Source: an uncultured Bacteroidales bacterium
Lineage (GTDB): Bacteria; Bacteroidota; Bacteroidia; Bacteroidales; F082
NCBI GenBank assembly: GCA_937896895.1
Contig: CALBNV010000078.1
Coordinates: 1-64,000, forward strand
Length of the DNA stretch: 64,000 nt
Direction: 5' to 3'
Positions 9,705-19,133 of this stretch are shown here, piece after piece; position 1 is the stretch's first letter, and each line of letters begins with the position of its first letter. The position numbers and the translations under genes were made by a program. The notes below the pieces were generated by a model. It ran no database searches, was not told the origin of the DNA, and worked only from the letters and a program-made list of their open reading frames with translations.

Positions 9705-10934
9705 ATGAAAAATATGAACGCGGCAACATTTATATCGAAAAGAATTTTTTCATTGTCGAAGGCAAATCTCTCTTCGACGGTAATGCGTATCGCCGTTGCC
9801 AGTGTCGCCCTCGGAATCGCTATCATGTTGGTTTCCATCGCTATAGTTGTAGGTTTTAAGAATCAAATAAAGGACAAGGTCATCGGGTTTGTCGCGCCGA
9901 TTCATGTACAGACGTTGAACCAAAATGAGTCGATAGAAGAGACGCCTTTTTTGTATGACAGCGTGCTGAAAGCACGTCTTGACAAGCCTTTCATCACTGC
10001 AGTGTATCCGACGGCTAACAAGGCCGGCATCATCAAAACCGATGACGAGATTCAGGCGGTTGTGCTCAAAGGCGTCGATTCAAGCTATGACTGGGATTAC
10101 ATCGGAGCGAATCTTAAAGTCGGAGATGTTCCGCAATATGTTGATGATGAACGTTCTAACGAAATAATAATATCGAAAATCATCGCGGACAAGATGGAAC
10201 TTTCTGTCGGCGATGACGTCAGGATTTGGTTTGTCGATAGTGACATGAAGGCGAGGGGAAGGAAGTTTTCGGTCAAAGGCGTTTATGAGACAGGTCTTTC
10301 GGAATGCGATGAGCGTTTCGTCTATTGCGACCTGAATCAGATAAGAAAACTTAATGGTTGGAAAGACGAAGAGGTCGGCCATCTCGAGATACGTATTGAT
10401 GAAAAAGTTGATGTCGCCGAGGCGAACCGTTTTGTCTATTTCAGCATTCCGCCTGAACTTGTGTCATATACCGCCATGGAAAGCTACCCGCATATTTTCG
10501 ACTGGCTCAATCTGCAAGACATGAATGTGCTCATCATCATCGTGTTGATGCTGCTTGTGGCGGGTATAACAATAATCAGTATGTTGCTGATAATTATACT
10601 CGAAAAGACTTCAACCATCGGATTGCTGAAATCAATGGGGGCGAGCAACCAACTGGTAAGGCAAATTTTCCTGAGGCGTTCATGCCGCATATTATTAATA
10701 GGTATGCTGATTGGCAATGTGGTCGGAATAGGCATCTGCCTGATCCAGAAGACGACGAATATAATCTCACTGTCGCCGGAATCTTACTATCTGTCGTCGG
10801 TGCCAATCGAGTTAAATTGGACTTATTTTGCAATGCTTAACATCGGGACATTTGTGGTGTGGATTGTGATGCTTTTGATTCCAACTATGTTGATAAATAA
10901 TATAAGACCTTCAAAATCAATAAGATTTGAGTAA
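9705..10934 (+). CDS. LolC/LolE-like ABC transporter permease (FtsX family)
   Basis: About 409 residues. A N-terminal cytoplasmic segment ends in TM1 (MRIAVASVALGIAIMLVSIAIVVGF), a MacB-PCD periplasmic domain spans about residues 55-255, and three C-terminal TM segments follow (LIIIVLMLLVAGITIISMLLIIILE, the ILLIGMLIGNVVGIGICL region, and MLNIGTFVVWIVMLLIPTMLI). The loop LEKTSTIGLLKSMGASNQLVRQIFLRR is the FtsX coupling helix region. The family releases lipoproteins from the inner membrane for transport to the outer membrane. The frame is open further upstream, but that start would lie inside the divergent gene and before the promoter. Confidence 0.85.
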   Translation: MKNMNAATFISKRIFSLSKANLSSTVMRIAVASVALGIAIMLVSIAIVVGFKNQIKDKVIGFVAPIHVQTLNQNESIEETPFLYDSVLKARLDKPFITAVYPTANKAGIIKTDDEIQAVVLKGVDSSYDWDYIGANLKVGDVPQYVDDERSNEIIISKIIADKMELSVGDDVRIWFVDSDMKARGRKFSVKGVYETGLSECDERFVYCDLNQIRKLNGWKDEEVGHLEIRIDEKVDVAEANRFVYFSIPPELVSYTAMESYPHIFDWLNLQDMNVLIIIVLMLLVAGITIISMLLIIILEKTSTIGLLKSMGASNQLVRQIFLRRSCRILLIGMLIGNVVGIGICLIQKTTNIISLSPESYYLSSVPIELNWTYFAMLNIGTFVVWIVMLLIPTMLINNIRPSKSIRFE

Positions 10935-10958
10935 TTTAAATTAAAAAGTAACTGAAAA

Positions 10959-11384
10959 ATGGGAAATTTTACAATTGAACCTTTAAAAGGATTCGGCGAT
11001 CTCAGATTTAAGATGACGCTTGATGAAGTGGTGAAACTCATTGGAAAACCAGACAAACAGGAAAAGATTGAACCAATAGAAGAGGGTGATGACAACAATG
11101 TCGTTGTCCTTGATTACTACGACCTTGACATGTCGTTGTATTTCGAGGGCAACGCTGTGCCAAAGCTTTACAACATCTATACCGTCAATGAAAACACGAC
11201 TCTTTACGATGCGAAACTGTTTGACCTCAACAAGGATGAAATCATCGAGTTGATGAAACAGAACGGCTGCGAGAAATACACGGAAGACACAGACGACGGC
11301 GACTGCGTCACTTTCGATGATGTCAATATTGACATGTATTTTGAAGAGAATGAGTTGGTTGAGGTTTTCTGGGGAGAAGAGTGA
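10959..11384 (+). CDS. Hypothetical acidic cytoplasmic protein
   Basis: A 141-residue, strongly acidic protein with no signal peptide or TM segment. It has a repeated motif pattern: FKMTLDEVVKLIGKPDKQ near the N-terminus, then two similar beta-strand blocks, DLDMSLYFEGNAVPKLYNI and DVNIDMYFEENELVEVFWGE. I do not recognise a named family. The N-terminal segment resembles the start of beta-lactamase-inhibitor-like (SmpA/OmlA-type) folds, in which a helix is followed by GKP, but this is weak. It is 24 bases downstream of the LolC/E-like gene and probably cotranscribed. Confidence 0.6.
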   Translation: MGNFTIEPLKGFGDLRFKMTLDEVVKLIGKPDKQEKIEPIEEGDDNNVVVLDYYDLDMSLYFEGNAVPKLYNIYTVNENTTLYDAKLFDLNKDEIIELMKQNGCEKYTEDTDDGDCVTFDDVNIDMYFEENELVEVFWGEE

Positions 11385-11412
11385 GGCTGATGGTTTTGAG
11401 ATGAAAATATTC

Positions 11413-11441
11413 TGCACCTTGAGTTTTCAGGGTGCATTTTT
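11413..11441. terminator. Bidirectional-type terminator hairpin
   Basis: TGCACCTTGA (11413-11422) pairs with TCAGGGTGCA (11427-11436) with one G-U wobble and is followed by TTTTT. It separates the convergent hypothetical gene and xerD and overlaps the xerD stop region. Confidence 0.75.
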
Positions 11442-12345
11442 ATTTGAAGCGCGGATGATGCTGAATCATGACCTGACGCAGATATTCATCGGAGATATGA
11501 GTGTAAATCTCTGTGGTACAGATGTTTGAGTGTCCGAGCATCTGCTGCACTGCACGCAGGTCGGCGCCGCCTTCGATGAGGTGTGTGGCGAAAGAATGCC
11601 GGAATGTGTGCGGGCTTATCTCCTTGTGGATGCCTGCTTTCTCGGCGAGGCCTTTCACCAAAAGGAACACGCTCTGACGTGTCAGGCTCGTGCCGCGTCT
11701 GCTGATGAAGACCTTGTCGCTGAATTTCGGCTTGATGTCTTGATGCAGGCGTTCGCCTTTGACGTAAAGCATCAGCTCTTTCAATGTCTTTCTGCCTATC
11801 GGGACGAGCCGTTCCTTGTCACCTTTGCCAAAGACTTTTAAAAACTCGTCTTTTTCAAATATATCGCTGACATTCAATGAGATGACTTCCGAGACGCGCA
11901 ATCCGCAACCATACATCACCTCGATAATCGCTTTATTGCGGTGACCAAACGGCTGACTTAAATCAATGCTTGAAATCATTTTCATAATCTCCTCGAAACT
12001 AAGTACTTCCGGCAGATGTCTCCCGATGGATGGCGATGAGATGAGTTCGGTGGGATTCTCCTCACAGATGTTTTCCTGAATGAGATAACGGTAAAAACTT
12101 TTCAGGCCGGATAATATCCTCGCCTGCGATGTCGCGCTGATGCCGAGTTCGAAAAGCTGCGCGAAAAACTCCTCAATCCTTTCCTGACCGATGTCGCTGA
12201 TTGACATGCTAACTCCTTTATTCTCAAGAAACTGCCTGAAAAGTTCAACGTCATGGCTGTACGCCGCCACGCTGTTGTCGGACAGCGAAAGCTCAAGTCT
12301 GAGATAGTCGGAGAAACGCCGGATTATGGTTGAGTCGAGAATCAT
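11440..12345 (-). CDS. xerD: Tyrosine recombinase XerD
   Basis: A 301-residue protein, typical for XerC/D. The N-terminal SAM-like core-binding domain covers about residues 1-95 and the catalytic domain 110-300. The catalytic set is complete: Arg150 in CGLRVSE, Lys174 in FGKGDKERLVP, His246/Arg249 in PHTFRHSFATHL, His272 in LGHSNICTTE and the nucleophile Tyr281 in EIYTH. It resolves chromosome dimers at dif near replication termination. No neighbouring integron, transposase or att-like structure is seen, so a housekeeping role is preferred over an integrase. Confidence 0.9.
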   Translation of the reverse strand: MILDSTIIRRFSDYLRLELSLSDNSVAAYSHDVELFRQFLENKGVSMSISDIGQERIEEFFAQLFELGISATSQARILSGLKSFYRYLIQENICEENPTELISSPSIGRHLPEVLSFEEIMKMISSIDLSQPFGHRNKAIIEVMYGCGLRVSEVISLNVSDIFEKDEFLKVFGKGDKERLVPIGRKTLKELMLYVKGERLHQDIKPKFSDKVFISRRGTSLTRQSVFLLVKGLAEKAGIHKEISPHTFRHSFATHLIEGGADLRAVQQMLGHSNICTTEIYTHISDEYLRQVMIQHHPRFK

Positions 12346-12365
12346 TATTTTTTAGAATTATCGTG

Positions 12366-12373
12366 CAAAGATA
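12366..12373 (-). promoter_or_regulatory. -7 box (TATCTTTG) for xerD
   Basis: TATCTTTG followed by CAC on the minus strand, 21 bases before the xerD start codon. Confidence 0.6.
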
Positions 12374-12385
12374 TTCAAAAAAATG

Positions 12386-12393
12386 TAAATTTG
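12386..12393 (+). promoter_or_regulatory. -7 box (TAAATTTG) for the Omp28-like gene
   Basis: TAAATTTG followed by CAG, 29 bases before the ATG at 12422. It sets the start at 12422, because an upstream in-frame ATG at 12398 would fall at the expected transcription start. Confidence 0.6.
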
Positions 12394-12421
12394 CAGTTTG
12401 AAAATTCTAAATTTTACAAAT

Positions 12422-14056
12422 ATGAGAAAAATATTACTTTCATTGGTGGCCTTTTTGTTAACAGGTTCATTATCAGCACAGAACGTGGCGCGAGAATGCG
12501 TCTTGTTTGAAGTTTTCACAGGTGTTAACTGTCCGTATTGTCCTGCGGCGGCGAATGGAATCATGGATATGCTCGAAGAGGGTTACAACATTGCGCCAGT
12601 GGCATTTCACGACAGGAATTTCTCGGTGCCTGAATTTTACACGGACGAAACCGAGGCGAGGAAGAACCTCTATGGCAGTTGGGTCAGCGGCTATCCGACA
12701 TCCATTTGCGACGGCGTATCTCATCTGTCGGGCGGCGGCGGAGCATCGGAGACGTTGTTCAACACATATAGGAACTGGTACAACCAGCGTATCAATGTCA
12801 TGAGCCCTTACACAATCGAGCTTTCGTACCAGTATCTTGAAGGCTCAACATGCCAGGTCACGGCGGTCGTGAACAAGGTCGGCGAGTGTTCCGCTGCAAA
12901 CATGCGTCTTGTCATAGCATTGACAGAATCGCACATCGACCGCGCATGGCAGGGGATGAGCGAACTCAACGCTGTCACGCGCGACCTGATCCCGACACAG
13001 AACGGGACGACATTGACGAGTGATTCTCAGGTTGTTACGGAGACATTCAGCATGGAAGGCTTCCCGAAGGAGAACATGCAGCTTGTCGCCTGGGTGCAGA
13101 GCTGGACGACGAAAGAGGTCTTCCAGACGGTGAAACTTTCGATGGCACAGCCGGATCTTAACAAGGATGTCGCACTCAGAGGCATCGACGCCTTGGTGGC
13201 CGACAACTGCTCCGGTTTTATCCAGCCGATTCTTGAAGTCAAGGCTTGTGGAAAAGAAAATGTCACGAGTATGGAAATCGAGACAAGAGATGCAAACGGT
13301 CAGGTGCTTAACACTTACAACTGGTCGGGGAACGCCGCACAAGGTGAAATGATTCTCGTCAACATGGATGAATACAGCATCGGCGACGCATCTTCACTGG
13401 AGTTCGTGGTGACAAAAGTCAACGGCAGCACTGATGATGCGGCCTTCGACAACAGCCTGTCGAGGACATTGGGAACCGCCAAAGATATGGACGGGACGAT
13501 TTATTTCCAAATCAAAACACCGGAGAATCCTGACGAAATGATTATTCAAGTTGAAGATATGCAAACTAATCAAGTCATTGAATATTATACATTTGACAAA
13601 GGAAGTACGGCTTACAAATTCTATGCTTATCTGCCATCGGCGGGGTGCTACAGACTACAAGTCCTTAATCCGTATGGTACAGGTTGCGGAAAAGGATTCG
13701 GACAAATTAAAGACGGCTCAGGTCAGTCAATTATCAATTTCTCAAAGTCAAGTAATATATACACATACAGACTTGGTGTAGAGATGCACGCGACGGCGGC
13801 GGCTGTCGGTGAAAATTCTGAAAACGCAAGTGCTGTGGTCTATCCGAATCCCGTGTCTTCACAGATCAACATCAATTCTGAAAACATCATCGGCGTTGAG
13901 ATTTACAATGTGGCGGGGCAGATGGTTTACTCAAGCGACGCAGAGGCTTCATACCTCGTCATCGACGCAGGTTCATTTGATGACGGACTGTATCTCATCA
14001 ACATCAAAAACGCTGACGGGACGGTGTCATCACAGAAAATTGTCATCAAAAAATAA
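12422..14056 (+). CDS. Omp28-related protein with T9SS type A sorting domain
   Basis: About 544 residues. The signal peptide is RKILLSLVAFLLTGSLSAQ, followed by a thioredoxin-like Omp28 domain with the motif FTGVNCPYCPAAANG (a CPYC thiol pair) and the family pattern AFHDRNFSVPEFY...YPTSICDG. A middle beta-rich region follows. A C-terminal sorting domain of about 75 residues (VVYPNPVSSQINI ... GLYLINIKNADG ... KIVIKK) targets it to the type IX secretion system. It is expected at the cell surface, cleaved and attached to anionic LPS. The downstream Mur ligase gene starts 5 bases after it. Confidence 0.88.
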   Translation: MRKILLSLVAFLLTGSLSAQNVARECVLFEVFTGVNCPYCPAAANGIMDMLEEGYNIAPVAFHDRNFSVPEFYTDETEARKNLYGSWVSGYPTSICDGVSHLSGGGGASETLFNTYRNWYNQRINVMSPYTIELSYQYLEGSTCQVTAVVNKVGECSAANMRLVIALTESHIDRAWQGMSELNAVTRDLIPTQNGTTLTSDSQVVTETFSMEGFPKENMQLVAWVQSWTTKEVFQTVKLSMAQPDLNKDVALRGIDALVADNCSGFIQPILEVKACGKENVTSMEIETRDANGQVLNTYNWSGNAAQGEMILVNMDEYSIGDASSLEFVVTKVNGSTDDAAFDNSLSRTLGTAKDMDGTIYFQIKTPENPDEMIIQVEDMQTNQVIEYYTFDKGSTAYKFYAYLPSAGCYRLQVLNPYGTGCGKGFGQIKDGSGQSIINFSKSSNIYTYRLGVEMHATAAAVGENSENASAVVYPNPVSSQININSENIIGVEIYNVAGQMVYSSDAEASYLVIDAGSFDDGLYLINIKNADGTVSSQKIVIKK

Positions 14057-14061
14057 CTGAT

Positions 14062-15420
14062 ATGAAGAAAGTCCATTTCATTGCGGTCGGCGGGAGTGCG
14101 ATGCACAATCTCGCGATCGCCCTGCACAGGAAGGGTTACGAGGTCACAGGTTCTGACGATGAGATCTTTGAGCCGTCGCGCTCGCGTCTCGAAAAAGAAG
14201 GCATCCTCCCTGAGGAGTTCGGCTGGCACCCGGAGTTGCTCGACGACTCGTATGAGGCCGTCATCCTCGGGATGCACGCACGCATCGACAATCCGGAACT
14301 CATTCGCGCACAGGAACTTGGACTTAAGATCTATTCATATCCGGAATATCTTTACGAGCAGAGCAAAGACAAAATCCGTATCGTTGTCGGCGGCAGCCAC
14401 GGGAAGACCACCATCACTTCGATGATTCTTCACGTGATGAAACATGCCGGCATTGAGACGGATTTCATGGTCGGGGCGCAGCTTGAGGGCTTCGATGTGA
14501 TGGTGCGCCTCAGCGAAACGGCGAAGTACATGGTCATCGAGGGCGATGAATATCTGACGTCGCCCATCGACCGTGTGCCGAAATTCCACAAATATCATCC
14601 TAATATCGCGGTAATCAGCGGGATAGGGTGGGACCACGTCAACGTCTTCCCGACTTTCGACAGCTATCTCGAACAATTCAGGATTTTCATCAGGACGATA
14701 GAGAAGGGCGGCTGCCTCATTTACGACGGCAACGACAACGAGTGCGGGAAACTCGCGGCAGCCGCGAAAGTGCCTGTCTTCGGCTATGACTTCCACAAAA
14801 GCCGTGTCGCCGACGATTGCACTTACTTGGTCCTTCCGAACGGTAAGGAAGAGAAAGTGCAGGTCTTCGGCCAACATAACATGAAGAATATCAACGCGGC
14901 ACGTTTCGTTGCTCATCAGATAGGCGTCAACGACGCGATGTTTTATGAAGCGATGAAGACGTTCAAGGGCGCGGCACGCAGGCTTGAGATGCTTTTTGAA
15001 GACAAAGAGAAAGACAATGTCGTCTTCCGCGACTTTGCACACGCTCCGTCGAAAGTGCTTGCGACGGTAAAGGCATTGCGTGAGCAGTATTCAAAGAAGA
15101 ACCTACTGGTTGTCTTTGAGCTGCATACATACAGCAGCCTCAGTGAGGTATTCATCGACCATTATGCGAATTGTCTTGACGACTGCGACCAAGCCGTCGT
15201 CTTCTACGACCCGCACGCTGTCGCCATCAAGAAGTTGGAGATGATGACCGACGGGCGCATCGTTGAAGGGTTCAGACGTCCCGACATCAGGGTCGTCCAT
15301 TCGAAAGACGAGCTTGTCGCGCTCTTGAACGAGAAGCCATACGAAAACACCGTCGGCGCATTCATGAGCAGCGGCGACTTCAACGGCTTGACGACTGAAG
15401 ACCTGAAGAGAGTCTTTTAG
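14062..15420 (+). CDS. mpl: Mpl-type Mur ligase (UDP-MurNAc:tripeptide ligase)
   Basis: A 452-residue protein with the N-terminal nucleotide-binding motif HFIAVGGSAMHNLAIALHRKGYEVTGSDD, the central Mur ligase P-loop VVGGSHGKTTITSM, the EGDEY motif, and the C-terminal domain with RRLEMLFE and FAHAPSKVLATVKALRE. MurC has GTGKT and a different C-terminal loop, so this matches Mpl, which reattaches recovered murein tripeptide to UDP-MurNAc. It pairs logically with the muramidase encoded at 8485-9675 in peptidoglycan recycling. It follows the Omp28-like gene with a 5-base gap. Confidence 0.85.
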   Translation: MKKVHFIAVGGSAMHNLAIALHRKGYEVTGSDDEIFEPSRSRLEKEGILPEEFGWHPELLDDSYEAVILGMHARIDNPELIRAQELGLKIYSYPEYLYEQSKDKIRIVVGGSHGKTTITSMILHVMKHAGIETDFMVGAQLEGFDVMVRLSETAKYMVIEGDEYLTSPIDRVPKFHKYHPNIAVISGIGWDHVNVFPTFDSYLEQFRIFIRTIEKGGCLIYDGNDNECGKLAAAAKVPVFGYDFHKSRVADDCTYLVLPNGKEEKVQVFGQHNMKNINAARFVAHQIGVNDAMFYEAMKTFKGAARRLEMLFEDKEKDNVVFRDFAHAPSKVLATVKALREQYSKKNLLVVFELHTYSSLSEVFIDHYANCLDDCDQAVVFYDPHAVAIKKLEMMTDGRIVEGFRRPDIRVVHSKDELVALLNEKPYENTVGAFMSSGDFNGLTTEDLKRVF

Positions 15421-15451
15421 GTGCTGCCGTACACACGCTGCCGTGTGACAG

Positions 15452-17911
15452 CTAAAAGCTGAACGTAATCTTAATCTTGTAAGCGAAGTTATCGCTCATT
15501 TTATCAAAGGAATACGGGCCGTAGCGGTACATGCATGAAAAACCGATGTGGGAGGTTCCGAGGTCAAGGATGTTGCCGATGGCGAGGCCGCTCTCGTAAT
15601 AGCCGTCTTTTATGGATTTGAAGTCGTGGGCTGTTGTCGTGTATCTGTCGGGGTCTTCTAAATCGCCGATGCCGATGTTGGTGACGAAGATGAACTCCGG
15701 CCTGAATCTGCTGGATCTGAAAAGCCTGCCGAAGTTATGGCTGAAAAACAACGCCGCGAACCTGTCGCAGAAGAACTCGTTCGACCCCATCGTCGAGAAA
15801 CTCTCCGTCGCATATATCCCGAATCCGGAGCCTGTCCCGAACATGCTGAAGACCTCGTTGAAAGGGATGTCGCCGAAGACATAACCGGCTTGGATTGTCA
15901 ACGACGTCTTGCCGATGTAACGGAATTTCCAGTGGTCGGAATACTGAAGCTGGATCTTGTCGAAATTGTGTGGGCTGCTGAAAACGCCTTTCATACCTTT
16001 CTGGTAGCCGACCCAGATCTCGGGCTTGCCTCTCTCGACGACGACAAGGCCTTTCGGACTGCCCATCAGTCGCTCTCCTAAAGCGATTCTCAATCTGAAA
16101 TCGAGCTTTGAAATCTTGAACTGCCCCCAATAGTCGTTGCGCTTGCCGTAATAATCATCATCAACGCCGCTGACGCTGAACTTCACGAATCCCTGGAAAA
16201 TCCTGCCGAAACGACGTGACAACTCGGCCGACAGCGAGGTGTTGAGCGTTGTCCATTTGGTATAATAATATTTGAAATAACTCTCATCGAGAGCGTTGTA
16301 TTCGTTTCCTGAAAAACCGTAGTCTCCGACTTTTACAAATTTCCTGTCGAAGGTGAGATTCATGTCGAGGTTATGTTTCTTGTCCATCCTGACGAAGAAG
16401 TTCCCGCCATAATTCGGTTTTTTTGCAGCGAACCAATAGCCGCCGTACGCGCCTACGCTGATTCGTTTCGACACTTTCTGGTTTGTCTTCGCGCCGACTC
16501 CGAGGTAAAAACCGTTTGCGTCGTTGTATGAAAGGATCTCGTTGAGTTTCAAGTCTATCGGCCCTGCCGGAATGCAGCCGTCTCCCATGATTGTCATGGC
16601 GTTGTCAAAAAGTTTGTCGGCATCAATCTTGGCCTTTTTCTCCATTCTGTTGACGAAAGCGTTGGTCCTCGCGACTCTTCTGCTCACGCTGTCGTTGCGG
16701 TATTGCCGCCAGAAATCTTCGTCTTTATCCGTTGAGTTATCTGCGATGTCGATGTCGGTGTTGCCGAAAATCTTGTCGCTGATGTCTTCGTTCACTCTGA
16801 TGTTGCTGATGTAGCTTTTGCCGATTCCGAGCAGCTTGACAGTGTTTTCCTGTCCCGGCTTGGCTGAAATATACACTTCGTCTTTGCCGTCGGTGAACAT
16901 CTCTAAAAACTCTATGTCGGTGTTGAGCTGTTGCGGGAACCACACTGAATCATTGACTTTCGCATACAACTGCTGGATCTTTAACTTGATGTTGAACAAG
17001 GCGTCGGACTTTTGTTCCACCGCAGGTTCGGCCTTGACGTTCGCCACCGCCCAGCCGTCGGAGTGTATCGTCAGAACGCCTCTCAGCCCGTCGAAAGTCG
17101 CTCCGCGCCTCGGCTTGAAGGAAATCTGGAAAATCGTGTCGTTACCTCCGGCGGGCACCTCCGACTCGATGTTGAAGAAATATCTCGACGTGCTTCCCGG
17201 AGTGATGGGGTTGACGTAGTCTTTGTTGTCGATTCTGATGAAATCGTCGTAGAAACTCAGGCTCTGCATTCCCTCGATGACGTAGAAATACATCGGGTTC
17301 GACAGCCCTGTGATGAAGTTTGCCTTGATCTCCTTCTTGTTTTTGTTCGGCTTCTTGTGATATTTTTCCGAAACGGTCTCCATGATCATCAGGTCGCTGC
17401 GGCGCACGAAGTTGTTGATGTTCATCAGCGCGGTGTCGGTGATCAAGGTGGTGTCGAGCGTCAGAATCATCCTGTCGAAGATGGTGTACGAATATGAATT
17501 GAGGTTTTCCGGATTGTTGCGCTTACGGTTTCTGATCACGTTTTCGATGATGCGATGTGCGGGGTTCTCGCCAGCGTGAATGACAACTTCTTGTAATTCA
17601 ATGTCTTCGCTCTGCATGATGATCTGAAGGCTCACCTCACCGCCTTCTGTGATGTCAATCTTCTTCGATTTGTATCCGACGTATGAAAACGTCAGTTTCT
17701 TGATTTCATCGCGGCTTCTTATCTCAAAATTGCCGTCAATGTCGGTCGTGGTTCCGAGAGTGCCGTTGTCGTTTATCACGATGTTGACGAACGCCAGGTT
17801 CTGCTTCGTCAGACTGTCGGCAACGTGACCGTCTATTTTGTAAATCTGGGCGTTTGTCGCTAATGTTATGAATATCAATATTATATTTAGAAAAAACCTG
17901 ATAGTTTTCAT
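15452..17911 (-). CDS. Outer membrane DUF5686/carboxypeptidase-like regulatory domain protein
   Basis: An 819-residue protein with an N-terminal signal peptide (ending TLATNAQ), then a CarboxypepD_reg-like beta-sandwich (IDGHVADSLTKQNLAFVNIVI ... TDIDGNFEI) over about residues 25-110. A long DUF5686 region follows, and the C-terminal half is rich in alternating aromatic/hydrophobic strands ending in F (ITFSF), as in an outer membrane beta-barrel. There is no TonB box or plug, so it is not a classical SusC transporter. The role of the family is unknown. Monocistronic, divergent from the nitroreductase gene. Confidence 0.82.
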   Translation of the reverse strand: MKTIRFFLNIILIFITLATNAQIYKIDGHVADSLTKQNLAFVNIVINDNGTLGTTTDIDGNFEIRSRDEIKKLTFSYVGYKSKKIDITEGGEVSLQIIMQSEDIELQEVVIHAGENPAHRIIENVIRNRKRNNPENLNSYSYTIFDRMILTLDTTLITDTALMNINNFVRRSDLMIMETVSEKYHKKPNKNKKEIKANFITGLSNPMYFYVIEGMQSLSFYDDFIRIDNKDYVNPITPGSTSRYFFNIESEVPAGGNDTIFQISFKPRRGATFDGLRGVLTIHSDGWAVANVKAEPAVEQKSDALFNIKLKIQQLYAKVNDSVWFPQQLNTDIEFLEMFTDGKDEVYISAKPGQENTVKLLGIGKSYISNIRVNEDISDKIFGNTDIDIADNSTDKDEDFWRQYRNDSVSRRVARTNAFVNRMEKKAKIDADKLFDNAMTIMGDGCIPAGPIDLKLNEILSYNDANGFYLGVGAKTNQKVSKRISVGAYGGYWFAAKKPNYGGNFFVRMDKKHNLDMNLTFDRKFVKVGDYGFSGNEYNALDESYFKYYYTKWTTLNTSLSAELSRRFGRIFQGFVKFSVSGVDDDYYGKRNDYWGQFKISKLDFRLRIALGERLMGSPKGLVVVERGKPEIWVGYQKGMKGVFSSPHNFDKIQLQYSDHWKFRYIGKTSLTIQAGYVFGDIPFNEVFSMFGTGSGFGIYATESFSTMGSNEFFCDRFAALFFSHNFGRLFRSSRFRPEFIFVTNIGIGDLEDPDRYTTTAHDFKSIKDGYYESGLAIGNILDLGTSHIGFSCMYRYGPYSFDKMSDNFAYKIKITFSF

Positions 17912-17931
17912 TCTTGACTTGAAATTTTCTG

Positions 17932-17939
17932 CAAAAATA
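17932..17939 (-). promoter_or_regulatory. -7 box (TATTTTTG) for the DUF5686 gene
   Basis: TATTTTTG followed by CAGA on the minus strand, 21 bases before the start codon. Confidence 0.6.
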
Positions 17940-17980
17940 ATATTTTTTCAAATAAGGTTGCCGCTTTTGGAATTTTACCG

Positions 17981-17988
17981 TATTTTTG
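17981..17988 (+). promoter_or_regulatory. -7 box (TATTTTTG) for the nitroreductase operon
   Basis: TATTTTTG on the plus strand, 22 bases before the ATG at 18011. It forms a divergent pair with the promoter of the DUF5686 gene. Confidence 0.55.
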
Positions 17989-18010
17989 TGAAAATTTTGA
18001 GAGTTTTATT

Positions 18011-18640
18011 ATGGCAGACGGATATTTGGAAAGACGCATGGATGAGTTCAATTTCGGCGCGAAAAAGACGGTGAAACACGTTTCATTGGACACTTTATTT
18101 GAAAAAAACCGCAGTTACCGTGGTTATAAGACGGATTTCATAGTTCAGCAAGACATGCTTGAGCGCATCGTCAACGTGAACACCAAGATTGCATCGGGCA
18201 AAAATCAGCAAGCGCTTCGTTTTAAGTTAGTTACGAAAGGCGAAGACGCTGATTTCGTCAACGGAAACATCAAGCTCGGCGGAATGCTGCCCGAACTTCA
18301 TCTGCCGTACGAAGGCACTGAACCGGAGGCTTTCGTCATCGTCTGCGGCTCCGTCCCTGAAAACAAAATCCTCGACATCGACCTCGGAATATCGCTTCAG
18401 AGCATGTCGCTGAAAGCAACGGAAATGGGACTTAACGCATTGATTATTTGCGCGTTCAATAAAGCCAATATCGCAGAACATTTCAATCTGAAATACGAAC
18501 CGCTGGCGATTCTCGCAGTCGGAAAAGGCACAGAAAACATAAAGTTGAAACCGATCTCGCCGGAGGAAAGCAAGGCTTATTTCCGTGAGGACGGCGTTCA
18601 TTATGTTCCGAAACTGAGATTAGAAGACATAATTTTGTAA
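18011..18640 (+). CDS. Nitroreductase-family flavoprotein
   Basis: A 209-residue soluble protein. The nitroreductase fold is suggested by SYRGYK near the N-terminus (the usual R-S-x-R position), ASGKNQQALRFKLVTK (flavin-binding loop NxQ-R), a central helix MSLKATEMGLNALIICAFN, and PLAILAVGKGTE near the C-terminus. Such enzymes are FMN-dependent NAD(P)H oxidoreductases. The physiological substrate is unknown. It heads a probable two-gene unit with the FKBP gene 18 bases downstream. Confidence 0.8.
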   Translation: MADGYLERRMDEFNFGAKKTVKHVSLDTLFEKNRSYRGYKTDFIVQQDMLERIVNVNTKIASGKNQQALRFKLVTKGEDADFVNGNIKLGGMLPELHLPYEGTEPEAFVIVCGSVPENKILDIDLGISLQSMSLKATEMGLNALIICAFNKANIAEHFNLKYEPLAILAVGKGTENIKLKPISPEESKAYFREDGVHYVPKLRLEDIIL

Positions 18641-18658
18641 AATCAAAAATTTAATATC

Positions 18659-19057
18659 ATGACAAGACAGGAATATTATCAGAAAAATCAGGAATGGCTT
18701 GCTGAAAAAGCCAAGGAAGAAGGCGTGGTTGCATTACCTAAAGGCATATATTACAAGGTGTTAGCGTCTGGCGAAGACAACGGAGTCACCGCCACGAGAA
18801 ACAGCATCGTCACGGCTCATTATGCAGGAAGAACCATCGATGGCAAGCAGTTTGACAGCAGCTTCGGCGGCGAGCCGCTCACGATACGCCTCCGCGAACT
18901 CATCGAAGGCTGGGTCATTGCGATGCAGCAGATGCACGTCGGCGACAAATGGGAGCTTTACCTTCCGTCCGAAATGGGCTACGGCAACTATTCGATGCCA
19001 GGAATCCCGGCCGGCTCAACACTGATCTTTGAAATAGAACTGCTTGCTATTCAGTAG
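18659..19057 (+). CDS. FKBP-type peptidyl-prolyl cis-trans isomerase
   Basis: A 132-residue protein with no signal peptide, so probably cytoplasmic. The FKBP core is complete: YKVLASGED, VTAHYAGRTIDGKQFDSSFGGEPLTIRLRELIEGW, MHVGDKWELYLPSEMGYGN, GIPAGSTLIFEIELLAI. A short helical extension (residues 1-25) precedes it. Proline isomerisation during folding. Same strand as, and close behind, the nitroreductase gene. Confidence 0.9.
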   Translation: MTRQEYYQKNQEWLAEKAKEEGVVALPKGIYYKVLASGEDNGVTATRNSIVTAHYAGRTIDGKQFDSSFGGEPLTIRLRELIEGWVIAMQQMHVGDKWELYLPSEMGYGNYSMPGIPAGSTLIFEIELLAIQ

Positions 19058-19133
19058 GAGATCGAGGTGATTAGGAGTTTTAGGTAATTAGGAATTTAAG
19101 GAAAACCGCGTGGCGGTTGCATATCAATTAGTT

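Noticed and set aside
11440..12345. XerD-like gene as an integrase of a mobile island
   Set aside because: Neighbours are housekeeping genes, length and motifs fit chromosomal XerD, and no att repeats are visible.
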